In this document: positions 16,244-25,866 of the stretch, one piece after another | Numbering within the stretch: the stretch's first letter is position 1 | How the letters are laid out: each line of letters begins with the position of its first letter | Assembly: GCF_033283405.1 (NCBI RefSeq) | Contig: NZ_JAWMQR010000011.1 | Coordinates: forward strand, 62,001 to 126,000 | Length of the DNA stretch: 64,000 bases | Source: Halioxenophilus sp033283405 | GTDB lineage: Bacteria; Pseudomonadota; Gammaproteobacteria; Pseudomonadales; Cellvibrionaceae | Direction: 5' to 3' | Program-made: the position numbers and the translations under genes | Notes under the pieces: generated by a model | Database searches by the model: none | Told to the model about the DNA's origin: nothing | Seen by the model: only the letters and a program-made list of their open reading frames with translations

Positions 16244-17197
16244 GTGAGCGAAGAAATTGAATTATTGGTTGTTGTCATTAATTACAAAACCCCCGGTTTG
16301 GTAGTTGATTGCATTAATTCGATGCAGGAGCAGCTGAGCGAACAGCGCCGTGTTGTAATCATCGATAACTTTTCCAACGACGGCTCGGTGGAGGCGTTAC
16401 GCGCCTGGTTGGCGGATGCGCAACCGCCTTATGTGGAGTTTGTCGAATCGCCAACTAACTCGGGCTTTTCCGCCGGTAATAACCTCGGCATCCGAACTCG
16501 TAAAGCGCAGTATTATCTGCTGACCAATAGCGACACCCTGATCCGTCCAGGGGCTATCGAACAGTTGGTTGAAACGGCTAAACAGCATCCCGAAGCCGGT
16601 TTGATTGGCCCTCGCTTGGAGTGGCCCGATGCCACGCCTCAAATATCCTGCTTTCGTTTCCATAGTCCCATCAGTGAATTGATTGCCGCTGCCAATACCG
16701 CAGCGATCACCCGCATTTTTCATCGTTGGTTTGTCCCGGTCGATGTTAAAGATGAGCTCGCTGAGTATGAGTGGGTCAGTTTCGCCTGTGTATTGTTGCG
16801 CAAAGAGGTTGTCGAGCAGATTGGCCTGATGGATGAGGACTACTTCCTCTACTATGAAGATGTCGATTACAGTCGGATGGCCTATGACGCCGGCTGGAAG
16901 GTGATTAACAACCCGGCCGCCAGGGTGGTCCACCTGCGCGGCGGCAGTTCAGACGTCAAAGCCAATCAGATTAAAAAGTCCCGCCAGCCGCGCTTTGTTT
17001 GGGAGTCGCGCAGCCGCTATTTTGCCAAACATTACGGCCACGCCGGGCTGCTGCTGGCTAACCTGTTGTGGGTAATGGGGGCCTGTTTAGTCACCGTAAG
17101 GGCTTGGGTTAGCAGTAAAAACTCACCTATCCTGCAGGGCCAGTGGCGTGATATCTGGACCAACTTTTTTGCGCCGTTAAAACCGAGAGAAAAATAG
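16244..17197 (+). CDS. Family 2 glycosyltransferase, rhamnosyltransferase-like
   Basis: The 317-residue product is a GT-A fold glycosyltransferase, probably adding a sugar to a lipid-linked polysaccharide intermediate at the membrane. It begins ELLVVVINYKTPGLVVDCI, has the acidic motif YYLLTNSDTLIRPGA, and carries the acceptor-side block GLMDEDYFLYYEDVDYSRM typical of the rhamnosyltransferase-like group. A hydrophobic stretch near residue 270 may tether it to the membrane. The start is GTG at 16244 with a distant AAGGCAAG, so the exact start is less sure. The sulfotransferase gene begins one base after its stop codon. Confidence 0.88.
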   Translation: MSEEIELLVVVINYKTPGLVVDCINSMQEQLSEQRRVVIIDNFSNDGSVEALRAWLADAQPPYVEFVESPTNSGFSAGNNLGIRTRKAQYYLLTNSDTLIRPGAIEQLVETAKQHPEAGLIGPRLEWPDATPQISCFRFHSPISELIAAANTAAITRIFHRWFVPVDVKDELAEYEWVSFACVLLRKEVVEQIGLMDEDYFLYYEDVDYSRMAYDAGWKVINNPAARVVHLRGGSSDVKANQIKKSRQPRFVWESRSRYFAKHYGHAGLLLANLLWVMGACLVTVRAWVSSKNSPILQGQWRDIWTNFFAPLKPREK

Positions 17198-17198
17198 C

Positions 17199-18083
17199 AT
17201 GGGCTTGGACGCTAACAAAAAACCCGATTTTATGATTATCGGCGCTATGAAATGCGCGACCTCTACGCTACACGATCAACTGGCTCAGCTCGACGCTGTC
17301 TTTATGACAACGCCAAAAGAGCCCTATTTTTTCAGTGATGATCCCGTTTATGCCAAAGGGCTTGGCTGGTATGAGGGGTTGTATGAGGCTGCTGAAACGT
17401 CGGATTTAAAAGGCGAGTCGAGCACTCACTACACCAAATTCCCAACCTACCCGGAGACAATAAAGCGCATCAAGGAGGCGGGCCTTGGCGATATCAAATT
17501 GATCTATGTGATGCGTCATCCGGTGGACCGATTGATCTCTCACTATATTCACGAATGGTCCCAACGGGTGATCAGCTGCGATATCGACACCGCCCTGGGC
17601 ACTAACCCAGAGCTGGTCAGTTACTCAAAATACGCTTACCAAATTCAGCACTATCTGGATGAGTTTCCCAAGGAGAGGATCTTATTTGTCTTCTTTGAGT
17701 CCCTGCGCGATAACCCACAGGCAGTGTTCACCGAGGTGTGTCAATTTCTGGGAATTGAGGGCAACCCCGAGTGGGATTTTAATCTCGGCGCTTCCAATGT
17801 CAGCTCAGAGCGTCTGCGCAAGTTTCCGCTCTACAGTCTGTTGGTCGACTCCAAACCAATGACCTGGTTGCGTCAGAACCTGGTGCCTAAGTGGGTGCGC
17901 AATAAAATTAAAAAAGGTTTGACCATGAAGTCTCGGCCGGTTTTGTCGGAGTCGTCGCTGGCACAAATCAATGCCGAATTTGGCGCTGACCTGCAGGCGT
18001 TGGGCAAGATCCTGGGGGTTGAGATCAACCTCGAGAACTACTCCTCCGTGGCCAAACAATACATAGCCGGTAAGGCGGTGTAA
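17199..18083 (+). CDS. PAPS-dependent sulfotransferase
   Basis: The 294-residue product moves sulfate from PAPS to an acceptor, probably a sugar hydroxyl. The 5'-phosphosulfate loop GAMKCATSTL lies at residues 15-24. The 3'-phosphate site is the segment YVMRHPVDRLISHY around residues 103-116, with Arg106 and Ser114 as the expected ligands. It follows the glycosyltransferase by one base, so the pair is surely one operon, and the product may sulfate the polysaccharide. The neighbouring SulP gene on the other strand could import sulfate. The acceptor is not known. Confidence 0.85.
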   Translation: MGLDANKKPDFMIIGAMKCATSTLHDQLAQLDAVFMTTPKEPYFFSDDPVYAKGLGWYEGLYEAAETSDLKGESSTHYTKFPTYPETIKRIKEAGLGDIKLIYVMRHPVDRLISHYIHEWSQRVISCDIDTALGTNPELVSYSKYAYQIQHYLDEFPKERILFVFFESLRDNPQAVFTEVCQFLGIEGNPEWDFNLGASNVSSERLRKFPLYSLLVDSKPMTWLRQNLVPKWVRNKIKKGLTMKSRPVLSESSLAQINAEFGADLQALGKILGVEINLENYSSVAKQYIAGKAV

Positions 18084-18096
18084 TCAATTAGCCCCA

Positions 18097-18115
18097 GGCC
18101 GGCTCTCTACCGGCC
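18097..18115. terminator. Hairpin between convergent genes
   Basis: GGCCGG (18097-18102) pairs with CCGGCC (18110-18115) across a 7-nt loop. It lies between the stop codons of the convergent sulfotransferase and SulP genes and could end both transcripts. No T-tract is present. Confidence 0.4.
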
Positions 18116-18142
18116 CGTTGAGCTTTTGGCAGGCTACGGCAC

Positions 18143-19708
18143 TCAGCCGAGCTTATCGGATGCTACGTGGTAGGTGGGGTCTTCCAGCACATTAATTTCA
18201 CAGAGGTTGCCGGCTTTGGCCAGCAGCGCCCGGCACTCCGAGCTTAAGTGGCGCAGGTGTACGGTTTTGCCCTGCTGCTGATATTTCTCGGCCAGTGCAT
18301 CCAGCGCGTCGATGCCGGAGTGGTCGCTCACCCGTGAGCGTTTGAACTCGATGATCACGTCGGCTGGGTCGTTGTCCGGGTCAAACAGCTCTTTGAAATT
18401 ACTCACCGAACCAAAAAATATCGGCCCGCGCAGGTCGTAGACCTTGCGGCCTTGGTCATCGATATAGATATCGGCGTAGATCTTCTGGGCATGTTTCCAG
18501 GCAAACACCAGGGCCGATACGATCACTCCCACCAGCACCGCGATGGCCAGGTCAAAGGCGACAGTAACCCCCGATACCAGAATAATGACAAAAGCATCAC
18601 TCTTGGGGACCTTGTGCAAAATGCGGAAGCTCGACCACTCAAAGGTGCCCAACACCACCATAAACATCACGCCCACCAGGGCCGCCAGTGGGATCATCTC
18701 AATCAGTGGTGCGGCAAACAAAATAAAGCCGAGTAATACCAGCGCGGCGGTAATGCCGGAGAGGCGCCCGCGGCCGCCGTTGTTAATGTTGATCATGCTC
18801 TGGCCGATCATGGCGCAGCCACCCATGCCGCCAAACACGCCATTGACCGAGTTAGCCAACCCCTGGCCCCAGCATTCGCGATTGCCGCGGCCGCGGGTGT
18901 TGGTCAGCTCGTCGATCAGGCTCATGGTCAGCAGTGATTCGATCAAGCCAACGGCGGCGATAATGGCTGAATAAGGCAGGATGATCCACAGGGTTGCCAG
19001 GGTAAACGGCACATCGGGGATGTTAAAGCTGGGGAGTGTCCCTTGCAGGCTGGCCGTGGCGGCCTGGGCGGAGGGCAGTTTGTCGGCGACGAAATCGATT
19101 ACCGAGCGCGCCGGCAGGTCAAGAAAATAGACCGCCAGGGTAACGCTGACGATAGCCACCAAGCCGGAGGGTAACGCTTTGGTGAACTTGGGCAGAAAGT
19201 GCATGATCAGCATGGTGATGACAATCAGTGCCCCCATCACCGCCAGTGGTGTACCGTGCAGCGGCTGCCAGACCCCTTCGCTCACCTCTTCATTAAACAG
19301 GTCCAACTGCGACAGAAAGATAACAATGGCCAGGCCGTTGACGAAGCCGAGCATCACCGGGTGGGGCACCATGCGGATAAATTTACCCAACTTGAAGGCG
19401 CCGGCCGTCATCTGCAGGATGCCAGCGAGGAATACCGCCGCAAACAGGTACTGAGGGCCGTGGCTGGCGACCAGGGCGATCATCACCACCGCCGTGGAGC
19501 CGGTAGCGCCCGAGATCATGCCCGGCCGGCCACCGAAAATAGAGGTGATCAGGCCCACCATAAAGGCGGCGTAGAGGCCCACCATGGGTTCGAGTCCGGC
19601 AATAAAGGCGAAGGCGACGGCTTCCGGCACCAGGGCCAGGGCGACGGTAATGCCCGAAAGCACATCGTTTTTTACATTGGTGGGGCGGCGATCCAAGAGG
19701 TTAAACAT
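18143..19708 (-). CDS. SulP family anion transporter with STAS domain
   Basis: SulP proteins move sulfate, bicarbonate or other anions across the inner membrane. The 521-residue product has the N-terminal membrane domain (NDVLSGITVALALVPEAVAF, then GMISGATGSTAVVM) and a C-terminal STAS domain from about residue 420 (GPIFFGSVSNFKELF, then DHSGIDALDALAEKY). It is a single gene, convergent with the sulfotransferase, whose PAPS supply would need sulfate. A bicarbonate role of the BicA type is equally possible, because many marine gammaproteobacterial SulP proteins carry bicarbonate. Confidence 0.9.
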   Translation of the reverse strand: MFNLLDRRPTNVKNDVLSGITVALALVPEAVAFAFIAGLEPMVGLYAAFMVGLITSIFGGRPGMISGATGSTAVVMIALVASHGPQYLFAAVFLAGILQMTAGAFKLGKFIRMVPHPVMLGFVNGLAIVIFLSQLDLFNEEVSEGVWQPLHGTPLAVMGALIVITMLIMHFLPKFTKALPSGLVAIVSVTLAVYFLDLPARSVIDFVADKLPSAQAATASLQGTLPSFNIPDVPFTLATLWIILPYSAIIAAVGLIESLLTMSLIDELTNTRGRGNRECWGQGLANSVNGVFGGMGGCAMIGQSMININNGGRGRLSGITAALVLLGFILFAAPLIEMIPLAALVGVMFMVVLGTFEWSSFRILHKVPKSDAFVIILVSGVTVAFDLAIAVLVGVIVSALVFAWKHAQKIYADIYIDDQGRKVYDLRGPIFFGSVSNFKELFDPDNDPADVIIEFKRSRVSDHSGIDALDALAEKYQQQGKTVHLRHLSSECRALLAKAGNLCEINVLEDPTYHVASDKLG

Positions 19709-19763
19709 CTGGGCCTCTGACTGCTGGGGGTAAATTTAAAGAGGGCGCATGGTACCAAACCTG

Positions 19764-19791
19764 GGCCGGGTGTCCTAGCCGACACCCGGCC
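19764..19791 (-). terminator. Terminator after rfbD
   Basis: A perfect 11-bp stem, GGCCGGGTGTC (19764-19774) with its complement at 19781-19791, closes a 6-nt loop just past the rfbD stop codon on the minus strand. Downstream T content is low. Confidence 0.6.
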
Positions 19792-19796
19792 TCATT

Positions 19797-20684
19797 TTAG
19801 GCTTCTGCTTTTAGGTGGCTGAGCAGCTTGTTGAGCCCGACCTGCCAGTGGGGAAGGGGGTGGCCGAGAAACTGGGTGAGTTTATCGGTATTGAGCACCG
19901 AGTAGGTGGGGCGTGGCGCTGGTGTCGGGTAGCCGCTGGTGGGGATGGCGTGAACTGTGGGTGAGCGCGGTAGCAGGCCGCAGTCAAGGGCGCTTTGAAA
20001 TATCGCCAGGGCGAACGCGTGCCAGGTGGTCTCACCCTCGCTGGCGCAGTGGTAGACCCCCCAGGGCAGGGTGCGGGCCTGCTCGTAGGCCTGCACAAAC
20101 GCCAGAATGGCGGTGACTATGTCTCCGGCGTAGGTAGGTTTACCCTGCTGGTCGGCCACCACCGAGAGCTCGTCGCGGCTCTCGCCCAGGCGCAACATGG
20201 TTTTGACGAAATTGTTGCCCTGCTCGCCAAATACCCAGCTGGTTCTAAGGATGATGTGCTGGGGGTTTTTCTCCGCCAGGGCTTGGTCGCCGGCCAACTT
20301 GGTTTTGCCATAGCTGCCCAGTGGCGCGGTGGCGGCATCCTCCCGGTAGGGGCTGGTGGCATCGCCGGCGTAGACGTAGTCGGTAGAGAGGTGGATGGTG
20401 GGAATGTTGAGCGCTTGGCATGCCTCGGCCATGGCGGCGACGCCCAAATGGTTGACGGCATCGGCGATGATTTGTTCTGTCTCGGCTTTGTCGACGGCGG
20501 TGTAGGCACAGGCGTTAATCACCAGCTCGGGTTGGTGGGTTGCAATGGCGGCGGCAACCGCTGCTGGTTGGCCAAAGTCGACCTGGCTTCTATCCACGCC
20601 AATGACTTCATGGTGGCTGTCGAGCAGTTGTTGATAGAGATCGCTACCAACCTGCCCGCGATGGCCAAAAACTAAGATTTTCAC
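19797..20684 (-). CDS. rfbD: dTDP-4-dehydrorhamnose reductase
   Basis: RfbD (RmlD) makes dTDP-L-rhamnose in the last step of the pathway. The 295-residue product has the Rossmann motif GHRGQVGSDL at residues 7-16, the segment STDYVYAGD and the catalytic YGKTK motif. It lies 40 nt downstream of rfbC on the same strand. The first two pathway genes, rfbA and rfbB, are not in the window, so they must lie elsewhere. The many GC-rich codons resemble those of neighbouring genes. Confidence 0.95.
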   Translation of the reverse strand: MKILVFGHRGQVGSDLYQQLLDSHHEVIGVDRSQVDFGQPAAVAAAIATHQPELVINACAYTAVDKAETEQIIADAVNHLGVAAMAEACQALNIPTIHLSTDYVYAGDATSPYREDAATAPLGSYGKTKLAGDQALAEKNPQHIILRTSWVFGEQGNNFVKTMLRLGESRDELSVVADQQGKPTYAGDIVTAILAFVQAYEQARTLPWGVYHCASEGETTWHAFALAIFQSALDCGLLPRSPTVHAIPTSGYPTPAPRPTYSVLNTDKLTQFLGHPLPHWQVGLNKLLSHLKAEA

Positions 20685-20724
20685 AATGGCTTCCTTGGTC
20701 TGTAACCTGAATGTTGAGTGGGGC

Positions 20725-21270
20725 TTATTGGGCGGGGGCGTTCAGTTCCGCCAATGTGGGCAGAACGGCATCTTTAGCGGAGAGTTTGGGGTCGGTTAAT
20801 GGCCAGTCGATGTTGACCATGGGGTCGTTCCAGATAATACCGCCCTCATCGCTCGGGTCGTAGTAGTCGGTGCATTTGTACTCAAAGTCCGCCACCTCGC
20901 TCAGTACCAGAAAACCGTGGGCGTAACCCGGTGGTACCCAGAACTGCCGCTTGTTGGTTTCGCTGAGAATCACCCCTTCGTACTGGCCGTAGGTGGGGGA
21001 GTTGGGGTTGATGTCGACCGCTACGTCGTAGACTTCACCACGTACCACTCGCACCAGTTTGCCCTGGGGCCGGCTCACCTGAAAATGGAGGCCGCGCAAT
21101 ACGCCCTTGCCTGAGCGCGAATGGTTATCCTGGACAAAGGGCAGCTCAATGCCGGCCTGTTCGCGATAGCGCTCCTGTTGATAGGTCTCCAGAAAAAAAC
21201 CGCGCTCATCACCGAACACCTTGGGCTCAATAATTACCACATCCTTGAGTTTGGTTTTGATAACTTCCAT
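20725..21270 (-). CDS. rfbC: dTDP-4-dehydrorhamnose 3,5-epimerase
   Basis: RfbC (RmlC) is a cupin epimerase of dTDP-rhamnose synthesis. The 181-residue product begins MEVIKTKLKDVVIIEPKVFG and has GVLRGLHFQ with the catalytic histidine and WVPPGYAHGFLVLSE near the active-site tyrosine. It is the first gene of the rfbCD pair and is divergent from manC across a 247-nt gap that should hold promoters for both directions. The length is normal. Confidence 0.96.
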   Translation of the reverse strand: MEVIKTKLKDVVIIEPKVFGDERGFFLETYQQERYREQAGIELPFVQDNHSRSGKGVLRGLHFQVSRPQGKLVRVVRGEVYDVAVDINPNSPTYGQYEGVILSETNKRQFWVPPGYAHGFLVLSEVADFEYKCTDYYDPSDEGGIIWNDPMVNIDWPLTDPKLSAKDAVLPTLAELNAPAQ

Positions 21271-21517
21271 ATCCTATTCCTATACTTAAATTTCGGTCTG
21301 GCCTTGGTTGGCCGCATCAGTGTAGAGTTCAGTGTACGTGGCTTTACAGCAAGCGTCTTCGGCGTAGTCTAACAACTGTTGTTTAAGAAGCAATGTTGCT
21401 ACGGATGACGCGCTTGGGCCCAACCGCTGGTGTTATCAAAGATGGATTTGTAAACTTGCTCGCTTGGCCGGTTATAGTGAAGTCCGCCAGCGTAAAGGAT
21501 GTTTTTAAGGAGAGCGA

Positions 21518-22933
21518 ATGATACCTGTGATTTTATCTGGCGGTTCCGGTACCCGTCTGTGGCCCTACTCTCGAGCGCAATACCCCAAGCAGTTTCTACC
21601 GCTCACCTCTGAGTCGACCATGCTGCAAGAGACGGCATTACGGTTGGACGGTTTGGAATCGGTTTCACCTCCCTGGGTTATCTGTAACGAAGATCATCGG
21701 TTTATGGTGGCCGAGCAGCTGCGCGTTTGTGAGCGCCCGGCGGCCGGTATTATCTTGGAGCCCGTGGGGCGCAACACCGCACCGGCCATCGCCTTAGCGG
21801 CCCTGGCCATTCAAGCCAAAGGTGACGACTCGGTCATGTTGGTGCTGCCCGCCGACCACGCCATTCAAAAGCTACCCCAATTTCACCAGTCCATTCGCAT
21901 TGCCGTTGCCCAGGCCGAAGCCGGTGCGTTGGTCACTTTTGGTGTGGTGCCAACCGCGCCTGAAACCGGTTATGGCTATATCCAGCGCAGCAGCGCCGTT
22001 GCCAACGACCTGGGTGAGGTCTACCAGGTGATGCAGTTTGTTGAGAAGCCCAATGCCGAAGTGGCCGAGCGCTACATCAGTACTGGTGACTACTACTGGA
22101 ACAGTGGCATGTTCGTCTTCAAACCTTCGCGCTACCTGGAAGAGCTGGAGAAATTTAATCCTGAAATGTTGGCCTGCTGCCGTGAAGCGTTCGAGCAGGC
22201 CAGCCACGATCTCGATTTTACTCGCATTGATGCCGAGATTTTCGGCCGCTGCCCGGAGGACTCCATCGATTACGCGGTAATGGAAAAAACCGACCGCGCT
22301 GTTGTAGTGCCGCTGGCCGCTGAGTGGAGTGATTTGGGCTCCTGGTCGGCGTTGTGGGATGTCTCCAGCAAAGACAAACACGGCAACTCCCTGAAGGGGG
22401 ATGTATTAACTTACGAAACCAGTAACTGTTACGTGCAGGCCGATGGCAAACTGATTGCCACGGTGGGTGTGGAAGACTTGGTTATCGTCGATACCGACGA
22501 CGCCATTATGGTGGCCAGTAAGGCCCATGTGCAGGATGTGAAAGCGATTGTCGGTGAGCTGAAAAGCCAGGGGCGTTCCGAGGCGACCAGTCATCGCAAG
22601 GTTTACCGCCCCTGGGGCTACTACGACTCCATCGATTTTGGTGACCGCTTCCAGGTGAAACGCATTGTGGTTCGCCCGGGTGCTGAGTTATCGTTGCAGC
22701 TGCATCATCACCGGGCCGAGCACTGGGTGGTGGTTTCCGGTACAGCGCTGGTGGTCAATGGTGAAAAGGAGATCATGCTCACCGAAAACCAGTCCACCTA
22801 CATCCCCATTGGCCAAAAACACCAGTTAAAAAACCCGGGTTCTATCCCTCTGGAGCTGATTGAAGTACAGTCGGGCAGCTACCTGGGCGAGGATGATATT
22901 GTGCGCTTCAAAGATCTCTACGGTCGAGCCTAG
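21518..22933 (+). CDS. manC: Mannose-1-phosphate guanylyltransferase / mannose-6-phosphate isomerase
   Basis: The type II enzyme makes GDP-mannose and often also converts fructose-6-phosphate to mannose-6-phosphate. The 471-residue product has the nucleotidyltransferase signature GGSGTRLWPYSRAQYPKQF at residues 8-26 and FVEKPNAEVAERYI. The C-terminal cupin domain from about residue 365 contains RPWGYYDSIDFGDRFQVKRI and QLHHHRAEHWVVVSG. AAGGAGAG precedes the ATG. Together with the phosphomannomutase at 35976 it would complete GDP-mannose synthesis. Promoter elements upstream are only weakly recognisable (TTGTAA, 19 bp, TATAGT at 21473). Confidence 0.94.
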   Translation: MIPVILSGGSGTRLWPYSRAQYPKQFLPLTSESTMLQETALRLDGLESVSPPWVICNEDHRFMVAEQLRVCERPAAGIILEPVGRNTAPAIALAALAIQAKGDDSVMLVLPADHAIQKLPQFHQSIRIAVAQAEAGALVTFGVVPTAPETGYGYIQRSSAVANDLGEVYQVMQFVEKPNAEVAERYISTGDYYWNSGMFVFKPSRYLEELEKFNPEMLACCREAFEQASHDLDFTRIDAEIFGRCPEDSIDYAVMEKTDRAVVVPLAAEWSDLGSWSALWDVSSKDKHGNSLKGDVLTYETSNCYVQADGKLIATVGVEDLVIVDTDDAIMVASKAHVQDVKAIVGELKSQGRSEATSHRKVYRPWGYYDSIDFGDRFQVKRIVVRPGAELSLQLHHHRAEHWVVVSGTALVVNGEKEIMLTENQSTYIPIGQKHQLKNPGSIPLELIEVQSGSYLGEDDIVRFKDLYGRA

Positions 22934-23007
22934 TGGCTTGGCCTTATCTTTCCTAAACCCATACCCAACAACCCTCTTATTAGGCTGCAGTAAACAGTAG
23001 GAATTGA

Positions 23008-25839
23008 GTGGACAAAATTCTTGTTCGCGGCGCGCGAACGCACAACTTAAAAAACATCGATCTGGATATCCCCCGCGATAAATTAATAGTCATCACCGGT
23101 TTATCGGGGTCGGGTAAATCATCGCTTGCCTTCGATACCCTCTATGCTGAAGGGCAGCGGCGCTACGTGGAGTCGCTGTCGACCTACGCCCGCCAGTTTT
23201 TGTCGATGATGGAGAAGCCCGACGTCGACCACGTTGAGGGGTTGAGCCCGGCCATCTCCATTGAGCAGAAGTCCACCTCGCACAACCCGCGCTCCACGGT
23301 GGGTACCATCACCGAAATCTACGACTATCTGCGCCTGCTCTTTGCCCGGGTGGGCGAGCCCCGCTGCCCGGAACACGGCGAGCCGCTCAGCGCGCAGACC
23401 ATCAGCGAAATGGTCGACCAGGTGCTGGCCATGCCCGAAGGCAGTCGCCTGATGCTGCTGGCGCCGGTAATTCGCGAGCGCAAGGGTGAGCACCTGCATG
23501 TTTTTGAGAGTCTGAAGCGGGATGGTTTCATCCGCGTACGCATCGATGGGCTGGTGGTCGACCTCGATGACCTGCCCACCCTCGATAAACGCAAAAAACA
23601 TACGATTGAGGTGGTGGTCGACCGCTTTAAGGTGCGTGATGACCTGCAGCTGCGTTTGGCCGAGTCATTTGAAACGGCGCTGGCGCTGAGTGATGGCTCG
23701 GCCCTTATCGCCGATATGGACGGCCAGACTGAGGAGCGCACCTTCTCCGCCAAACACGCCTGCCCCATCTGTGATTATGCGCTGTCGGAGCTGGAGCCGC
23801 GCCTGTTTTCCTTTAATAACCCCGCCGGTGCCTGCCCGGCCTGTGATGGCCTGGGCGTTAAGTCCTATTTTGATGAGGACAAGGTGGTGCAGTTTGCCGA
23901 AGCCTCGTTGTCTGAGGGGGCCATTCGCGGCTGGGACAAGCGCAACATCTACTACTTCCACATGCTGATGTCGCTGGCGGAACACTACGGTTTCGACATC
24001 GATAAACCCTGGAAAAAGCTCGCCAAAAAGCACCGCGAAGCCATTCTGTACGGCTCCAAGGGCGAGAAGATCAACTTCAGCTATGTGAATGACCGCGGTG
24101 ATACCATTGCCCGCAGTCACGCCTTTGAAGGGGTGGTGCCCAATATGGAGCGGCGCTATCGCGACACCGAATCGTCCATGGTGCGCGAAGAGTTGGTGAA
24201 GTACATGAGCAGCCAAAAGTGCCCCGACTGTGGCGGAACTCGGCTGCGCAAAGATGCCCGCAATGTCTTTATCGATGATCAAACCCTGCCGGAGATTACC
24301 GAGTTACCGGTAGCCGAGGCCTATGAATATTTCTGCGCGCTCAAACTCACCGGCGCCAAAGGTCAAATTGCCGAGAAGATTCAAAAAGAGCTGCGCGACC
24401 GATTGCGCTTTTTGGTGGATGTGGGGCTCAACTATTTAACGCTCAGTCGCAGCGCAGAGACCCTCTCCGGCGGTGAGGCCCAGCGGATTCGTCTGGCCAG
24501 CCAGATTGGCGCCGGCCTGGTGGGGGTGATGTACATTTTGGATGAGCCCTCCATTGGCCTGCATCAGCGCGATAACGAACGGCTGCTGAATACCTTGATT
24601 CACCTGCGCGACCTGGGCAACACCGTGATCGTGGTGGAGCACGATGAAGATGCTATCCGCCAGGCCGATTATGTGATCGATATAGGCCCGGGTGCCGGGG
24701 TGCACGGCGGTGAAGTGGTGGCACAGGGCTCACCGGAAGAGGTGATGGCTAACCCAACTTCCGCCACCGGGCAGTATTTGTCGGGTGTGCGCTCCATCGC
24801 TGTGCCTGCCAAACGACGGGCGTTCGACCCCAAAAAACTGCTGACTCTGCAGGGGGCCACTGGTAATAACCTGCGGGAGGTCGACCTGGAGATACCTCTA
24901 GGCCTAATGACCTGTGTCACCGGGGTATCCGGCTCGGGCAAGTCGACGCTGATCAACAGTACCCTCTTTCCCATTGCCGCCACCGCGTTGAATGGTGCCA
25001 GTACCCTTAAGCCGGCACCTCATAAATCGGTTTCGGGTTTGAACCACCTCGACAAATGTGTCGATATCGACCAGAGCCCGATTGGTCGGACACCCCGTTC
25101 CAACCCGGCCACCTACACCGGTATTTTTACCCCCATTCGTGAGTTGTTTGCCGGTACCCAGGAGGCCCGTTCCCGGGGCTACCAAGCCGGGCGTTTCAGT
25201 TTTAACGTCAAGGGTGGTCGCTGTGAAGCCTGCCAGGGGGATGGCGTGGTCAAGGTGGAGATGCACTTTCTGCCCGATATCTACGTACCCTGCGATGTAT
25301 GCCACGGCAAACGCTACAATCGCGAGACGTTGGAGATTAAGTACAAGGGCAAAAGCATTCAGGAGGTGCTTGAGCTAACGGTGGAGGATGCACGTGAATT
25401 TTTTGATGCAATTCCGGCGGTAGCCAAGAAGCTGCAAACCCTGATGGATGTTGGGTTGAGTTACATCCGCTTGGGGCAGCCCGCCACGACTCTCTCCGGA
25501 GGTGAGGCCCAGCGGGTGAAGTTATCGCGCGAGCTCTCCAAGCGGGATACCGGCAGCACGCTCTATATTCTGGATGAGCCGACCACCGGCCTCCATTTTC
25601 AGGATATCGAGCTGCTACTCTCCGTTCTGCACCGGCTGCGTGACCACGGCAATACCGTGGTGGTGATCGAACACAATTTGGATGTGATTAAAACCGCAGA
25701 CTGGATTGTCGATTTGGGGCCGGAAGGCGGTAGCGGCGGTGGCCAGATTATCGCCACCGGCACCCCCGAGCAGATTGCCAAGGTGAAAGCCTCTCACACC
25801 GGCCGGTTTTTGAAATCCCTGCTCAAGCGCGCCGGTTAG
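23008..25839 (+). CDS. uvrA: Excinuclease ABC subunit A
   Basis: UvrA is the damage-sensing ATPase of nucleotide excision repair. The 943-residue product is full length. It has two ABC ATPase modules, with Walker A loops at residues 31-39 (GLSGSGKSS) and 639-647, and two signature motifs (LSGGEAQRIRLASQ and LSGGEAQRVKLSRE). The zinc cysteines of the second module are at 739, 742, 762 and 765. The start is GTG at 23008, after AGGA. No SOS box with a CTG-N10-CAG spacing was found upstream. Confidence 0.98.
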   Translation: MDKILVRGARTHNLKNIDLDIPRDKLIVITGLSGSGKSSLAFDTLYAEGQRRYVESLSTYARQFLSMMEKPDVDHVEGLSPAISIEQKSTSHNPRSTVGTITEIYDYLRLLFARVGEPRCPEHGEPLSAQTISEMVDQVLAMPEGSRLMLLAPVIRERKGEHLHVFESLKRDGFIRVRIDGLVVDLDDLPTLDKRKKHTIEVVVDRFKVRDDLQLRLAESFETALALSDGSALIADMDGQTEERTFSAKHACPICDYALSELEPRLFSFNNPAGACPACDGLGVKSYFDEDKVVQFAEASLSEGAIRGWDKRNIYYFHMLMSLAEHYGFDIDKPWKKLAKKHREAILYGSKGEKINFSYVNDRGDTIARSHAFEGVVPNMERRYRDTESSMVREELVKYMSSQKCPDCGGTRLRKDARNVFIDDQTLPEITELPVAEAYEYFCALKLTGAKGQIAEKIQKELRDRLRFLVDVGLNYLTLSRSAETLSGGEAQRIRLASQIGAGLVGVMYILDEPSIGLHQRDNERLLNTLIHLRDLGNTVIVVEHDEDAIRQADYVIDIGPGAGVHGGEVVAQGSPEEVMANPTSATGQYLSGVRSIAVPAKRRAFDPKKLLTLQGATGNNLREVDLEIPLGLMTCVTGVSGSGKSTLINSTLFPIAATALNGASTLKPAPHKSVSGLNHLDKCVDIDQSPIGRTPRSNPATYTGIFTPIRELFAGTQEARSRGYQAGRFSFNVKGGRCEACQGDGVVKVEMHFLPDIYVPCDVCHGKRYNRETLEIKYKGKSIQEVLELTVEDAREFFDAIPAVAKKLQTLMDVGLSYIRLGQPATTLSGGEAQRVKLSRELSKRDTGSTLYILDEPTTGLHFQDIELLLSVLHRLRDHGNTVVVIEHNLDVIKTADWIVDLGPEGGSGGGQIIATGTPEQIAKVKASHTGRFLKSLLKRAG

Positions 25840-25866
25840 CCCAGGGCGGCTGCGCGTCCTCTGTCG

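Noticed and set aside
22978..23007. LexA box upstream of uvrA
   Set aside because: CTGCAGTAAACAG has a spacing of 7 rather than 10 between CTG and CAG.
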